DNA from: Arthrobacter methylotrophus
GTDB lineage: Bacteria > Actinomycetota > Actinomycetes > Actinomycetales > Micrococcaceae
Direction: 5' to 3'
Assembly (NCBI RefSeq): GCF_039539965.1
Contig: NZ_BAABED010000001.1
Coordinates: 1,798,001 to 1,862,000 of the forward strand
Length of the DNA: 64,000 nucleotides
Shown here: one piece after another, positions 55,169 through 62,469 of the stretch
Layout of the letters: the number at the start of each line of letters is the position of its first letter
Numbering within the stretch: the first letter of the stretch is position 1
Made by a program: the position numbers and the translations under genes
The notes under the pieces: model-generated
Told to the model about the DNA's origin: nothing
Seen by the model: the letters and a program-made list of their open reading frames with translations, nothing else
The model's database searches: none

Positions 55169-55618
55169 ATGACGACCACTTCACGACAGCCCCGCGGCGT
55201 CCGGATCGGCGGGCAGTTTGCCCCCACCGCTCACGCCGAACCGTCCCTGACCTCTCTTGCACCTGTCGACACCCGGCCCAACGTCGGCAACGCACCGCTG
55301 AATAAGCGCGAGCTGATGGGTCCCGGCACGCTGAATGACCGCAACCCGGCCTGGACTCCGACGGCCATCAAAAAGTTCCTGGGCGAGCCGGACAAGCTGG
55401 TCCGCAACCCGGTGTACAGGAACGCCCCCCAGATGCGGATGTTTTTGACGGAACGGGTGGAGGAGATCGAGGCCACCGACGAATGGAAGACCTGGGAGGA
55501 CGGCTATCTTCGCCGGAGCGCCGCCAACGGCCGCAAGAAACCGGAAGAGGAAAAGACCGCACCGAAGGTTGAGCTGGGTCACGGGCGCAACGGCTTCTAC
55601 CCGGTCCTGCGGAGGTAA
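55169..55618 (+). CDS. GGQFA-tagged protein (149 aa)
   Basis: Tag variant RQPRGVRIGGQFA at residues 6-18 then PTAHAEP: the Ile-Pro-Val/Ala core is replaced by Val-Arg-Ile, showing which positions tolerate change. The short body contains AIKKFLGEPDKLVRNPVYR and a basic C-terminus. No known domain. ATG at 55163 also possible, but P1 spacing favours 55169. Confidence 0.84.
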   Translation: MTTTSRQPRGVRIGGQFAPTAHAEPSLTSLAPVDTRPNVGNAPLNKRELMGPGTLNDRNPAWTPTAIKKFLGEPDKLVRNPVYRNAPQMRMFLTERVEEIEATDEWKTWEDGYLRRSAANGRKKPEEEKTAPKVELGHGRNGFYPVLRR

Positions 55619-55791
55619 TACAGCCTGGCGAGACTGCGTGGGAACCATTCGGGTCCGGCGAGCTATTCAGGATCTTCCGCGCACATGATTTCTGTCCGGA
55701 TTGAAAGGGCCCGGGTTGACGCTAACACCGGCATGCAGCCCATAGACTGCTCAAGCACCGGAAATGACATGAGGGAGATGCCAGGACGCAC

Positions 55792-56322
55792 ATGGATAAC
55801 TACGCGGAGTTCCTGGAGCGCATCGATGCCGCGATTGCCAACCTCACCAAGCGGAGGCTCATCCTCATGACGGCGCACGATGTCGTTTCTTCGGCACTGG
55901 CACACAACAATTCTGGTCTTACGCAATGGGCGGGGCGACAAATCCGGTTAGAAGAACTCCTTCGCAACGGAAGCACGGCCAACGGATCCGGACTCAAGGA
56001 CCTCCACGAGGTTTCCCTCAAGATGGCATCGATGTTCAGAGGTCGGGCGCAGCGCGTAGCTGGAAGACGGGACGCAATCCGGGCGCGGACGGACGACGTC
56101 GACAGGTCACTCCAAGATCTTCGGATGAGCAAGCAGAAACTCACGTCCTCCCGCAAACTTGCCGAGGAGCGGGAGAACCTCAGCCGGATTGTCCTAGGGC
56201 TTGCCGGAACCGCGGAAGGCTCCACGACCGCAAGCCCGGACGGGGGACTCCGTGACGATTTGCGAGCAGCCAGCGAGGCTGTCGTGCTTGCCGAGGCGCT
56301 CCTCGAACTGAAAGGGGACTGA
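55792..56322 (+). CDS. Coiled-coil hypothetical protein (176 aa)
   Basis: Almost wholly helical with heptad-like charged stretches (RARTDDVDRSLQDLRMSKQK, RKLAEERENLSRIV). No signal peptide. Two nt before the next gene, so probably co-transcribed with the membrane protein at 56325. Role unknown. Confidence 0.76.
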   Translation: MDNYAEFLERIDAAIANLTKRRLILMTAHDVVSSALAHNNSGLTQWAGRQIRLEELLRNGSTANGSGLKDLHEVSLKMASMFRGRAQRVAGRRDAIRARTDDVDRSLQDLRMSKQKLTSSRKLAEERENLSRIVLGLAGTAEGSTTASPDGGLRDDLRAASEAVVLAEALLELKGD

Positions 56323-56324
56323 GA

Positions 56325-56840
56325 ATGCCGCTCATGCATGGAGAGCACCACCTCACAGGCTTCACCATGAAGGAGTGGTCCGGGGGTCACGACAGGAGCG
56401 CCAGCAGCCTCTTCATTGGTTGCGGCTTCTTGACCTTCCTCTTGTGCCTTCTCCTTATGATCTTCATCGAAACGATGAGGAACCCCTTGATTGTTATCGG
56501 CATCTGCTTTGCCGTTGCCGCTCTCTACACAGTTTCCGAAATGGTATCCACCCCAACAGCGGTGAAGGTATTTCGGGCCAGGCTAACCAGGAAGGTCAAC
56601 GAACTGATCCTTGAAATGACTGGGGACCCGACGGCCAAGGTTTCCGTCACGAAATTAGATGAACTGATCGAGGGTGGCCACGGTCTGCCGTTGCACATCA
56701 ATGGCGTGCCGGGGATCGAACTCAAAGTGGTTGACAAGGAGCCCGGCGTGAAGCAAATCATCGCTAAAGTCACCGCTCCGGACTACGGGCTGGAAAGTTT
56801 TGACTTGCTGCTCTCTGCCGAGCTCAAACGGAAGCCCTAG
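56325..56840 (+). CDS. Two-helix membrane protein (171 aa)
   Basis: Hydrophobic hairpin at about residues 28-72 (LFIGCGFLTFLLCLLLMIFI and LIVIGICFAVAALYTV) with cytoplasmic N-terminal and C-terminal parts. No domain recognised. Probably translated together with the coiled-coil protein upstream. Confidence 0.76.
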   Translation: MPLMHGEHHLTGFTMKEWSGGHDRSASSLFIGCGFLTFLLCLLLMIFIETMRNPLIVIGICFAVAALYTVSEMVSTPTAVKVFRARLTRKVNELILEMTGDPTAKVSVTKLDELIEGGHGLPLHINGVPGIELKVVDKEPGVKQIIAKVTAPDYGLESFDLLLSAELKRKP

Positions 56841-56917
56841 CCCGGAAAACAGCCATGACCTGGCAGCCTGAAGCGCCCGGCCGTTCCTGACGGCAAGCCG
56901 GAATCGGTCCGGTCTGG

Positions 56918-57088
56918 CTATTTCGCGGGGTCTTTGGTGACCACCAGGATGCCGTAAACAACTCCGGGGAAGTGCCCGAGAAGCTGCCACAGCAGCGCCC
57001 AGAGGACCTTCCGGTTCAGGCCCTCGTGCAGGAATACGGCCAGCGGCGGCAGGAAGAAACACAGGACGATCAGCAGGATCTTCTTCAT
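56918..57088 (-). CDS. YqaE/Pmp3 family small membrane protein (56 aa)
   Basis: KKILLIVLCFFLPPLAVFLH and a second segment ALLWQLLGHFPGVVYGILVV match the two-helix Pmp3/YqaE family (membrane potential, stress). Start ATG at 57088. The frame stays open upstream to an ATG at 57397, giving an unusual N-terminal extension (see next entry). Confidence 0.82.
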   Translation of the reverse strand: MKKILLIVLCFFLPPLAVFLHEGLNRKVLWALLWQLLGHFPGVVYGILVVTKDPAK

Positions 57089-57397
57089 GCCCTCATCCTG
57101 CCTCATATGTTGGGTCGCCGGCTGACTGGATCGCGCACGGGTTGGCTGCGTGGATTCGACGTCTAGCTCCAAGGCGACCTGCGCGACGCCGGCAAGCGAC
57201 CGCACCGCCCTTTCAAACAGGGCAACGCCGGCTTCTTCGTATCCGCTCGGACGGATCCCCTCCGCCTCGTTGAGGACCGGCAAGCCCTGTCCCTTCGTCC
57301 CCAGGTGGTCGCTGATGAGGTGTCGACGATCTTCTGGGCGTAGGGCGATGACGCTGGCTGTCGCTTTCAGGTCAGGGAAATAGTGCGCGTAACCCAT
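57089..57397 (-). pseudogene. Possible truncated MGYxHYF-type gene, in frame with Pmp3
   Basis: MGYAHYFPDLKATASVIA then GKGLPVLNEAEGIR-like text resembles phage proteins that begin MGYTHY and carry GLPVLDEAEGIRLNG. The region between is shortened, and the frame runs without a stop into the Pmp3 gene. Either a decayed gene or a real fusion protein of 159 residues. Confidence 0.5.
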
Positions 57398-57449
57398 TGA
57401 TCCCCTCAAGCCTCGAATCGTCCCTCCGGTAAAGCGCGATTAAGCCGCT

Positions 57450-57486
57450 GGAGAGTTAGGGCGAACGCGCCGCACACATGAGGGCT
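57450..57486 (+). promoter_or_regulatory. P1 promoter for gene at 57534
   Basis: GGAGAG at 57450-57455, 17-bp spacer, CACACAT at 57473-57479. Confidence 0.7.
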
Positions 57487-57533
57487 GACTGTCCGGAGCC
57501 CCGGACGAATTCGGCACCACCACGAGGACGCAC

Positions 57534-58034
57534 ATGACCCAGACCTCCGAGCAGGCCCTTGAAGGATCACCCGCAAGCATCATCACCATGGAAGCCGAGG
57601 TGCACATCGTCCCGACGATCGAGATGCCGTGGGCTGATGGCACCCGCGAGTTTCCTCAGCACGCCGCGTACGACGGCTACCTCGCCTCCTTCCTGAGCCG
57701 TATGGAGACCCTGACGGCATACGGGTGCCAGGGTGTGCAGTTCGGCAAGCGCAGCTACGTGGACCTCAGCGAGGGCTACCTCCGGCTCGAAGCCAACGTA
57801 CGGATCGACATCACGGCTTCCGACGCGGAAGCCTATGCCAATGCCATCGAATGGGAAGCCACGTACCCGGAATCTGACGAGGTCGAGCCCGGTCGTGATC
57901 ACGAGGAGGCCGAAGGCAGACTTGGACTCTCCCTGATGAAGGTCCTCGAAAAGCGCGCAACGGACAGCGGCTACCCCGTCAACGTCCGTCTGAGCGCTCT
58001 CTATGGCCGCGCAAATCCACATGTCAGCTGGTAG
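57534..58034 (+). CDS. Hypothetical protein (166 aa)
   Basis: Soluble acidic protein with aromatic strands (YDGYLASFLSRMETLTAYG, KRSYVDLSEGYLRLEANVRI). No domain recognised. CACGAGGACGC precedes ATG. Followed by a terminator. Confidence 0.76.
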   Translation: MTQTSEQALEGSPASIITMEAEVHIVPTIEMPWADGTREFPQHAAYDGYLASFLSRMETLTAYGCQGVQFGKRSYVDLSEGYLRLEANVRIDITASDAEAYANAIEWEATYPESDEVEPGRDHEEAEGRLGLSLMKVLEKRATDSGYPVNVRLSALYGRANPHVSW

Positions 58035-58051
58035 TTCCGGCGCATGAATGG

Positions 58052-58081
58052 AAGGCCTCGCCACACGGCGGGGCCTTTCTT
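58052..58081 (+). terminator. Rho-independent terminator
   Basis: AAGGCCTCGCC pairs with GGCGGGGCCTT, followed by TCTT. Confidence 0.75.
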
Positions 58082-58101
58082 CTGCGGCCCCTCAGATCGT
58101 C

Positions 58102-58118
58102 TACGCATATTCCTTTAC
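58102..58118 (+). promoter_or_regulatory. P2 motif of composite P2-P1 module (copy 1)
   Basis: TACGCATATTCC at 58102-58113, GTG 10 nt after TACGCAT. The stretch to 58178 is homologous to 59862-59938. Confidence 0.6.
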
Positions 58119-58229
58119 GTGAGCTTTCAGAATGACGCACCGGTTAGCCGCAATAATGACGCCGCACACATGGCTGGCGGCCCAACACAAGGTCGGCACT
58201 ACGCCTGTCAAACGGAAAGAAAACCATGA
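58119..58229 (+). CDS. Leader peptide ORF of composite module (36 aa)
   Basis: GTG start after P2; begins VSFQNDAPVSRNNDAAHMA and ends with TGA overlapping the ATG of the next gene (ATGA), so translation may be coupled. The same peptide type (VSIQ..APVS..DAAHMA) is the in-frame extension of the Mod gene. Confidence 0.45.
   Translation: MSFQNDAPVSRNNDAAHMAGGPTQGRHYACQTERKP
58142..58178 (+). promoter_or_regulatory. P1 promoter inside the leader ORF
   Basis: GGTTAG at 58142-58147, 17-bp spacer, CACACAT at 58165-58171. Confidence 0.75.
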
Positions 58230-58762
58230 CCCGCACCTCTGATTACTACGCCAAGCAGCCCACCTTCCTCGGCAACACCGTCATTGAAATTTCAGTTCCC
58301 TCAGGACGCTTGATTGCCACCGATGACCTGCGTTCGGTAAAGCACTTCGACGTCGAGCCGCCGTTTTCCATCAACTATGGATTCGGACTCGACGCTTGGG
58401 CGAAGGAGTTCGCGGCACGAACCAACACCGCCTACGCCTTTGTCGGCAACAGCTGCCCGAGCGTTACCCGGAGGACTGACGGTCTCATTCGGGTTGTCAC
58501 CCCCGCCTGGATCGAGGACGAGGACCCGGCCTTCAACGACGACGAGACCGTCGTCGCGAAGATTTGCACTGACCTCTGGGCGACAATGCTCACCGACTAC
58601 CGGAACTGGTTGGAACACGGGGGCCCGGAGGTCGCTGCAGCCAACGCCGAATTTGCGTTCGACACTTACACGGTTTTCGAAGTCACTCCCGGCAAGTACC
58701 GCTGGACGGTTTACTCACATTCCGACTACTTCGACCGCGACAGTCTCGGCCGGGTCACTTAA
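58226..58762 (+). CDS. Hypothetical protein (178 aa)
   Basis: Acidic aromatic protein (INYGFGLDAWAKEFAART, KYRWTVYSHSDYFDRD). No domain recognised. GGAAAGAAAACC before ATG. It shares its composite promoter with the type III methylase gene, so the two may respond to the same signals. Confidence 0.75.
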   Translation: MTRTSDYYAKQPTFLGNTVIEISVPSGRLIATDDLRSVKHFDVEPPFSINYGFGLDAWAKEFAARTNTAYAFVGNSCPSVTRRTDGLIRVVTPAWIEDEDPAFNDDETVVAKICTDLWATMLTDYRNWLEHGGPEVAAANAEFAFDTYTVFEVTPGKYRWTVYSHSDYFDRDSLGRVT

Positions 58763-58908
58763 GCGAAGCTGGAACTCATCGAGGCTTACTAATAGCGCTC
58801 CCCGAGAGTCGGTTCCTGCGTTTTGGGACCCTGCACTTGTCGTCGGCGCGGAACTACATTGCCATCTGTCGTCCCGGATGATGCGAAATGCTGTGGAAGG
58901 ATTTACGC

Positions 58909-59787
58909 ATGCTTCGGGATGCACCGCTACCTCAGACGATCCAGATCTATCTCCCTCAAGGAGACCCTGCCGGAATTCGGATGGCCGAGATCACCACGCG
59001 AACAGTGCGTGTCTTCGAAGTGCCACGGCCGCTGCTGCCAGACTTCCGGAGCATGTTGGAGTCCAAGCAGGTGAGCGTCTACTTCCTGTTTGGTTCTTCA
59101 CCTGCTGGCCAGCCCGCCTGCTACATCGGCCAGTCAGGAGCCGTCGGCGACAGGCTGAAGACGCACTCGGAGAAGAAGGAGTTCTGGGACCACGCGCTGG
59201 TCGCCGTCTCGCTCACCAATGCCTGGACTAACACTCACACAGGCTTCATGGAGTGGACCGCGATCAAGAAGGCCACCGAAGCAGGCCGCTACGACCTGGA
59301 CAACGACAACTACGCTTCAAACCCACACACACCAGCACCCCTGGAGTCGGACTGCCGAGAATACCTTGAGACCATCTCAGTCCTCCTCACCACCCTTGGG
59401 TACCCGGTGCTGGAGCCGGTGAAAGAAATTCGCATGGGAGACTCCCGCAGCAACGGCGTAGCCGAGACGCTGGTTTTCCGGGAGGGTGGCACCGAAGCGA
59501 GGGCAAAACCCACCACAGAGGGCCTTTTGGTTCTTGCCGGATCCGTCGGCAAGGCAACGCATCGCCCGTCCCTCTCAGCTTCGCTGGTCCGGCGCCGACA
59601 AGACCTTGTGGAGCAGGGCGTCGTGGAGATTCGCGGCAACGAGTATGTCTTCGTGAAGGACCAGCTGTTCAGCAGCCCGAGTACCGCCGGCGCTGTTGTC
59701 GTGGGCGGTAACGTCAACGGCAGAATCACATGGAAGACGCCAGCTGGGAAGACTTTCCAGCAGCTCGAGGATGAAGCGCTGAACTAG
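58909..59787 (+). CDS. GIY-YIG nuclease domain / DUF4357 protein (292 aa)
   Basis: TIQIYLPQGDPAGIRMAEIT at the start, GIY-YIG core VSVYFLFGSSPAGQPACYIGQSGAVGDRLKTH (about residues 52-83) with conserved Gly and Arg and later Glu in GFMEWTAIKKA, and a C-terminal DUF4357 region (VLAGSVGKATHRPSL). This family often lies near restriction systems, as here. Start 58909 has GGAAGGA before it. Catalysis of DNA cleavage is likely but specificity unknown. Confidence 0.88.
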   Translation: MLRDAPLPQTIQIYLPQGDPAGIRMAEITTRTVRVFEVPRPLLPDFRSMLESKQVSVYFLFGSSPAGQPACYIGQSGAVGDRLKTHSEKKEFWDHALVAVSLTNAWTNTHTGFMEWTAIKKATEAGRYDLDNDNYASNPHTPAPLESDCREYLETISVLLTTLGYPVLEPVKEIRMGDSRSNGVAETLVFREGGTEARAKPTTEGLLVLAGSVGKATHRPSLSASLVRRRQDLVEQGVVEIRGNEYVFVKDQLFSSPSTAGAVVVGGNVNGRITWKTPAGKTFQQLEDEALN

Positions 59788-59861
59788 CCCCTAAGGCGCT
59801 GCAGCTCAGAAAAAGCAGCGGCAACACAACTCTCACCGGCGTCGGCAATGCTTCCGATGTC

Positions 59862-59878
59862 TACGCATGTTCCATTAC
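59862..59878 (+). promoter_or_regulatory. P2 motif of composite P2-P1 module (copy 2)
   Basis: TACGCATGTTCC at about 59862-59873, GTG 10 nt after TACGCAT, opening a frame that is continuous with the Mod gene. Confidence 0.6.
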
Positions 59879-59901
59879 GTGAGCATCCAGAGCATCGCCC
59901 C

Positions 59902-59938
59902 GGTTAGCGGCATTATCGACGCCGCACACATGGCTTCC
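59902..59938 (+). promoter_or_regulatory. P1 promoter for leaderless mod gene
   Basis: GGTTAG at 59902-59907, 17-bp spacer, CACACAT at 59925-59931, ATG 7 nt later. Confidence 0.78.
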
Positions 59939-61969
59939 ATGCCCCTTGGAACCACGGCTGCGGCCGAAACCACCTCCAGCCTGGAACGGTATCTCGCAGA
60001 GATTCCCGACCCGGTGCTGCGCGAAAACCTGGCCCGCGAAATCGGCGGACTCAAGCGTGAGTTCGGACTCGTGTTCGAACGCCACCACCCCGAAGGCATT
60101 CGGCTGCCCAAGCACGCCGTGAAGCGCGGCTCCAAGGTCGTCATCAGTGGAGCGAAGGACTCCGTGTTTTACCGCGTGCACAGGCTCAACAAGGAGGCCG
60201 GCACAGCGATCATCGTGGACACTGAAGGCAATCAATCAGAGCACCCGGTCGCGAGCCTGACGGTGGCCAAGGAGTTCGGCGACGTCATGTACCCCGGCCT
60301 GCGGAAACTCTCCGAGATCCGCCGCGGCGACCCGGACGCACCCGTCCACACCATCATCAACGGCGAGAACTACCACGCCCTCGAAGCCCTGCAATACACG
60401 CACGCCGGCAAGGTCGACCTGATCTACATCGACCCGCCCTACAACACAGGGAACTCCGACTGGAAGTACAACGACCGCTACGTTGACGCAAAGGACGGCT
60501 ACCGACACTCCAAGTGGCTCTCCTTCATGGAAAAGCGACTCCAGATTGCCAAGTCCTTGCTGAAGCCCACCGGCGTTCTGATCATGGCCATCGATGACAA
60601 CGAACAATCTCGTCTTAAGATGCTGTGCGACCAGGTCATCGGTGAGCAGAACTTCATCGCGAACGTCGTCTGGCAGGGTGGCACCAACAACACCGCCCGA
60701 TTCGTCGATGTGGGCCACGATTACATGCTCGTGTACGCCCGCGACATGCAGTCCCTCTCTGATGCCGGAACCCGTTGGCGCGAAGTAAAGCCCGGCGCAG
60801 ATGAAATTCTGGCAGCTGCGAAGCGCGCATGGAATGACTCGGGGCAGTCCGAGTCCGAAGCAACGATCGCGCTCAGGGCGTGGTGGAAGTCTAGGGGCAA
60901 GGATGGCTTGGACCCGGGACTGTGGGAGTACAAACACATCGACAACCAAGGTCGAGTGTTCCGTCCCGGCGACCTGTCAGCACCGGACAAGCCAGAGACA
61001 CGGTCACACAGGCCCATTGTGAATCCAGAGACCGGAGAGCTGTCAGGTGTCCCCAGCCGCGGTTGGGCGCTTTCAGACAGTTCGATGGACTCCCTGCTGG
61101 CGCAAGGGCGTATCTACTTCGGGTCAAGGACGGTTCCCGCGCGGAAGGTCTTCCTCGAAGAGACTACGCAACAGGTGGCCCGGGGTGTCTTCACCGCCAA
61201 GCGGACATCTGCCGCCCAGCACCTCACAAGAGTCTTGGGCTCCAAGAACTTCCCGTTCCCGAAGGACGTTGACGTACTCGCGCGGTGGATCAATATTGCC
61301 ACTTCGAGCAGCTCAAAGGCCATTGTGTTGGACTTCTTCGGCGGGACCGGGACCACCGCCGAAGCCGTCATCCGGTTGAACGCCGAGGACAGCGGCACGC
61401 GCCAGGCGATCCTCGTGACCAATAACGAGTTGTCCAGGGCTGACGACGCCAAGCTGCGCAAGGCAGCCCACACACCGGGTGATGACGAGTACGAGGCCCT
61501 GGGTGTGTTCCACCACGTCACCAAGCCGCGCCTCGAAACGGTCGTCACCGGCATCCGCGAGGACGGCAGCACCTACAGTGAGGGTCTGGACGCGAACATC
61601 GCGTTCTTCGAGCTGACCTACCTGGACGAGCCCGACATTGTCCGCGGTGCAGCCTTCAACGACCTGGCCGGCCTGTTCTGGCTCAAGGCCGGCGGCGTCG
61701 GCGGCACCGTCGAGCTCACTGCTGGCGCCAAGGCGGACGGCTTTGCGATCTCCGAGTCGGGACGCACCGCGGTGCTGTTCACACCAGGCCGGGCCCAGGC
61801 CCTCGCCGAGAAGCTGGCTGCGACCGAGCACGCAATCTCACACCTTTTCATCGTCACTGACTCCGAAGCCCAGGGCGACGAAGCGGCAACACACTTCCCC
61901 GGCGGAATCACCGTCGAGCGGATCTACGGAAGCTACCTGGAAGCATTCCAGGTCAACAGGAAGGACTGA
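59939..61969 (+). CDS. mod: Type III restriction-modification methyltransferase, Mod subunit (676 aa)
   Basis: DNA adenine N6-methylase. DPPY catalytic motif in LIYIDPPYNTGNSDW (165-168) comes before the SAM-binding FxGxG in LDFFGGTGTTAEAV (about 463), the beta-class order used by type III Mod. Target recognition region lies between. The P2-derived transcript would extend the protein by about 21-24 residues from a GTG or ATG upstream, so two isoforms are possible. The restriction subunit follows after one small gene. Confidence 0.94.
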   Translation: MPLGTTAAAETTSSLERYLAEIPDPVLRENLAREIGGLKREFGLVFERHHPEGIRLPKHAVKRGSKVVISGAKDSVFYRVHRLNKEAGTAIIVDTEGNQSEHPVASLTVAKEFGDVMYPGLRKLSEIRRGDPDAPVHTIINGENYHALEALQYTHAGKVDLIYIDPPYNTGNSDWKYNDRYVDAKDGYRHSKWLSFMEKRLQIAKSLLKPTGVLIMAIDDNEQSRLKMLCDQVIGEQNFIANVVWQGGTNNTARFVDVGHDYMLVYARDMQSLSDAGTRWREVKPGADEILAAAKRAWNDSGQSESEATIALRAWWKSRGKDGLDPGLWEYKHIDNQGRVFRPGDLSAPDKPETRSHRPIVNPETGELSGVPSRGWALSDSSMDSLLAQGRIYFGSRTVPARKVFLEETTQQVARGVFTAKRTSAAQHLTRVLGSKNFPFPKDVDVLARWINIATSSSSKAIVLDFFGGTGTTAEAVIRLNAEDSGTRQAILVTNNELSRADDAKLRKAAHTPGDDEYEALGVFHHVTKPRLETVVTGIREDGSTYSEGLDANIAFFELTYLDEPDIVRGAAFNDLAGLFWLKAGGVGGTVELTAGAKADGFAISESGRTAVLFTPGRAQALAEKLAATEHAISHLFIVTDSEAQGDEAATHFPGGITVERIYGSYLEAFQVNRKD

Positions 61970-61971
61970 CC

Positions 61972-62469
61972 ATGAGTTTCGTGCCTATCGGGGAGATAGC
62001 GTTGGCTGATCCTCAGTTCATTAGGGGCTATGCCGTAACGCCTAAAGACGGCGACGCATGGGACGTCAATGTCCTGATTGCCGACATCGGCCATATCACC
62101 ATCGAGACCAGAGAAAACCGGGAGAGTGCCGTGTTCTGGATGAATGCGCTCTCGGGTGGAAGCTTCCCCGGCCTGAAGCTGTATCTCTACGACGGCTCGG
62201 GCGATGGTCGAATCACAGTCGAGTGCGCCATGGACCACGATCTCGAACCCAAGATCGAAGAGATCGTCAGGGCAGCCTACGACGCCGATACGATCGCCCT
62301 GCATCAAATCGTCGCGCGAGACGGATCGGTCGTCTTCGAGCACCACTCCGACAACCCAAGCACAACATACCGTGGACTCGCCTTGTCCTATCGGGCACTC
62401 GTCAAGGCAGGGTTCAGTGTCAATTTCCCGGACAACTACAACGTCGACGAGATTCTGGACAGCGAATGA
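61972..62469 (+). CDS. Hypothetical protein between mod and res (165 aa)
   Basis: Acidic soluble protein, beta-rich (DVNVLIADIGHITIETRENR, LKLYLYDGSGDGRITVE), no known domain. ATG 2 nt after the mod stop; its own stop overlaps the res start (ATGA), so it is part of the operon. Could be a control or immunity protein of the system; no family supports this. Confidence 0.78.
   Translation: MSFVPIGEIALADPQFIRGYAVTPKDGDAWDVNVLIADIGHITIETRENRESAVFWMNALSGGSFPGLKLYLYDGSGDGRITVECAMDHDLEPKIEEIVRAAYDADTIALHQIVARDGSVVFEHHSDNPSTTYRGLALSYRALVKAGFSVNFPDNYNVDEILDSE

Noticed and set aside
2107..55618. GGQ in the shared tag as a peptide-release-factor catalytic motif
   Set aside because: The surrounding residues and position (extreme N-terminus, P-x-G-x-P-x-GGQFA) do not match the RF or ArfB GGQ domain; no release-factor fold follows.
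55680..55686. CGCACAT at 55680 as a P1 element for the coiled-coil gene
   Set aside because: One base is missing relative to CACACAT, no GGTGA-like -35 and the gene starts more than 100 nt later.
58903..58911. TACGCAT at 58903 as a P2 promoter
   Set aside because: The ATG inside it is the likely start of the GIY-YIG gene with a good GGAAGGA ribosome binding site at the right distance, and the sequence after it does not match P2.
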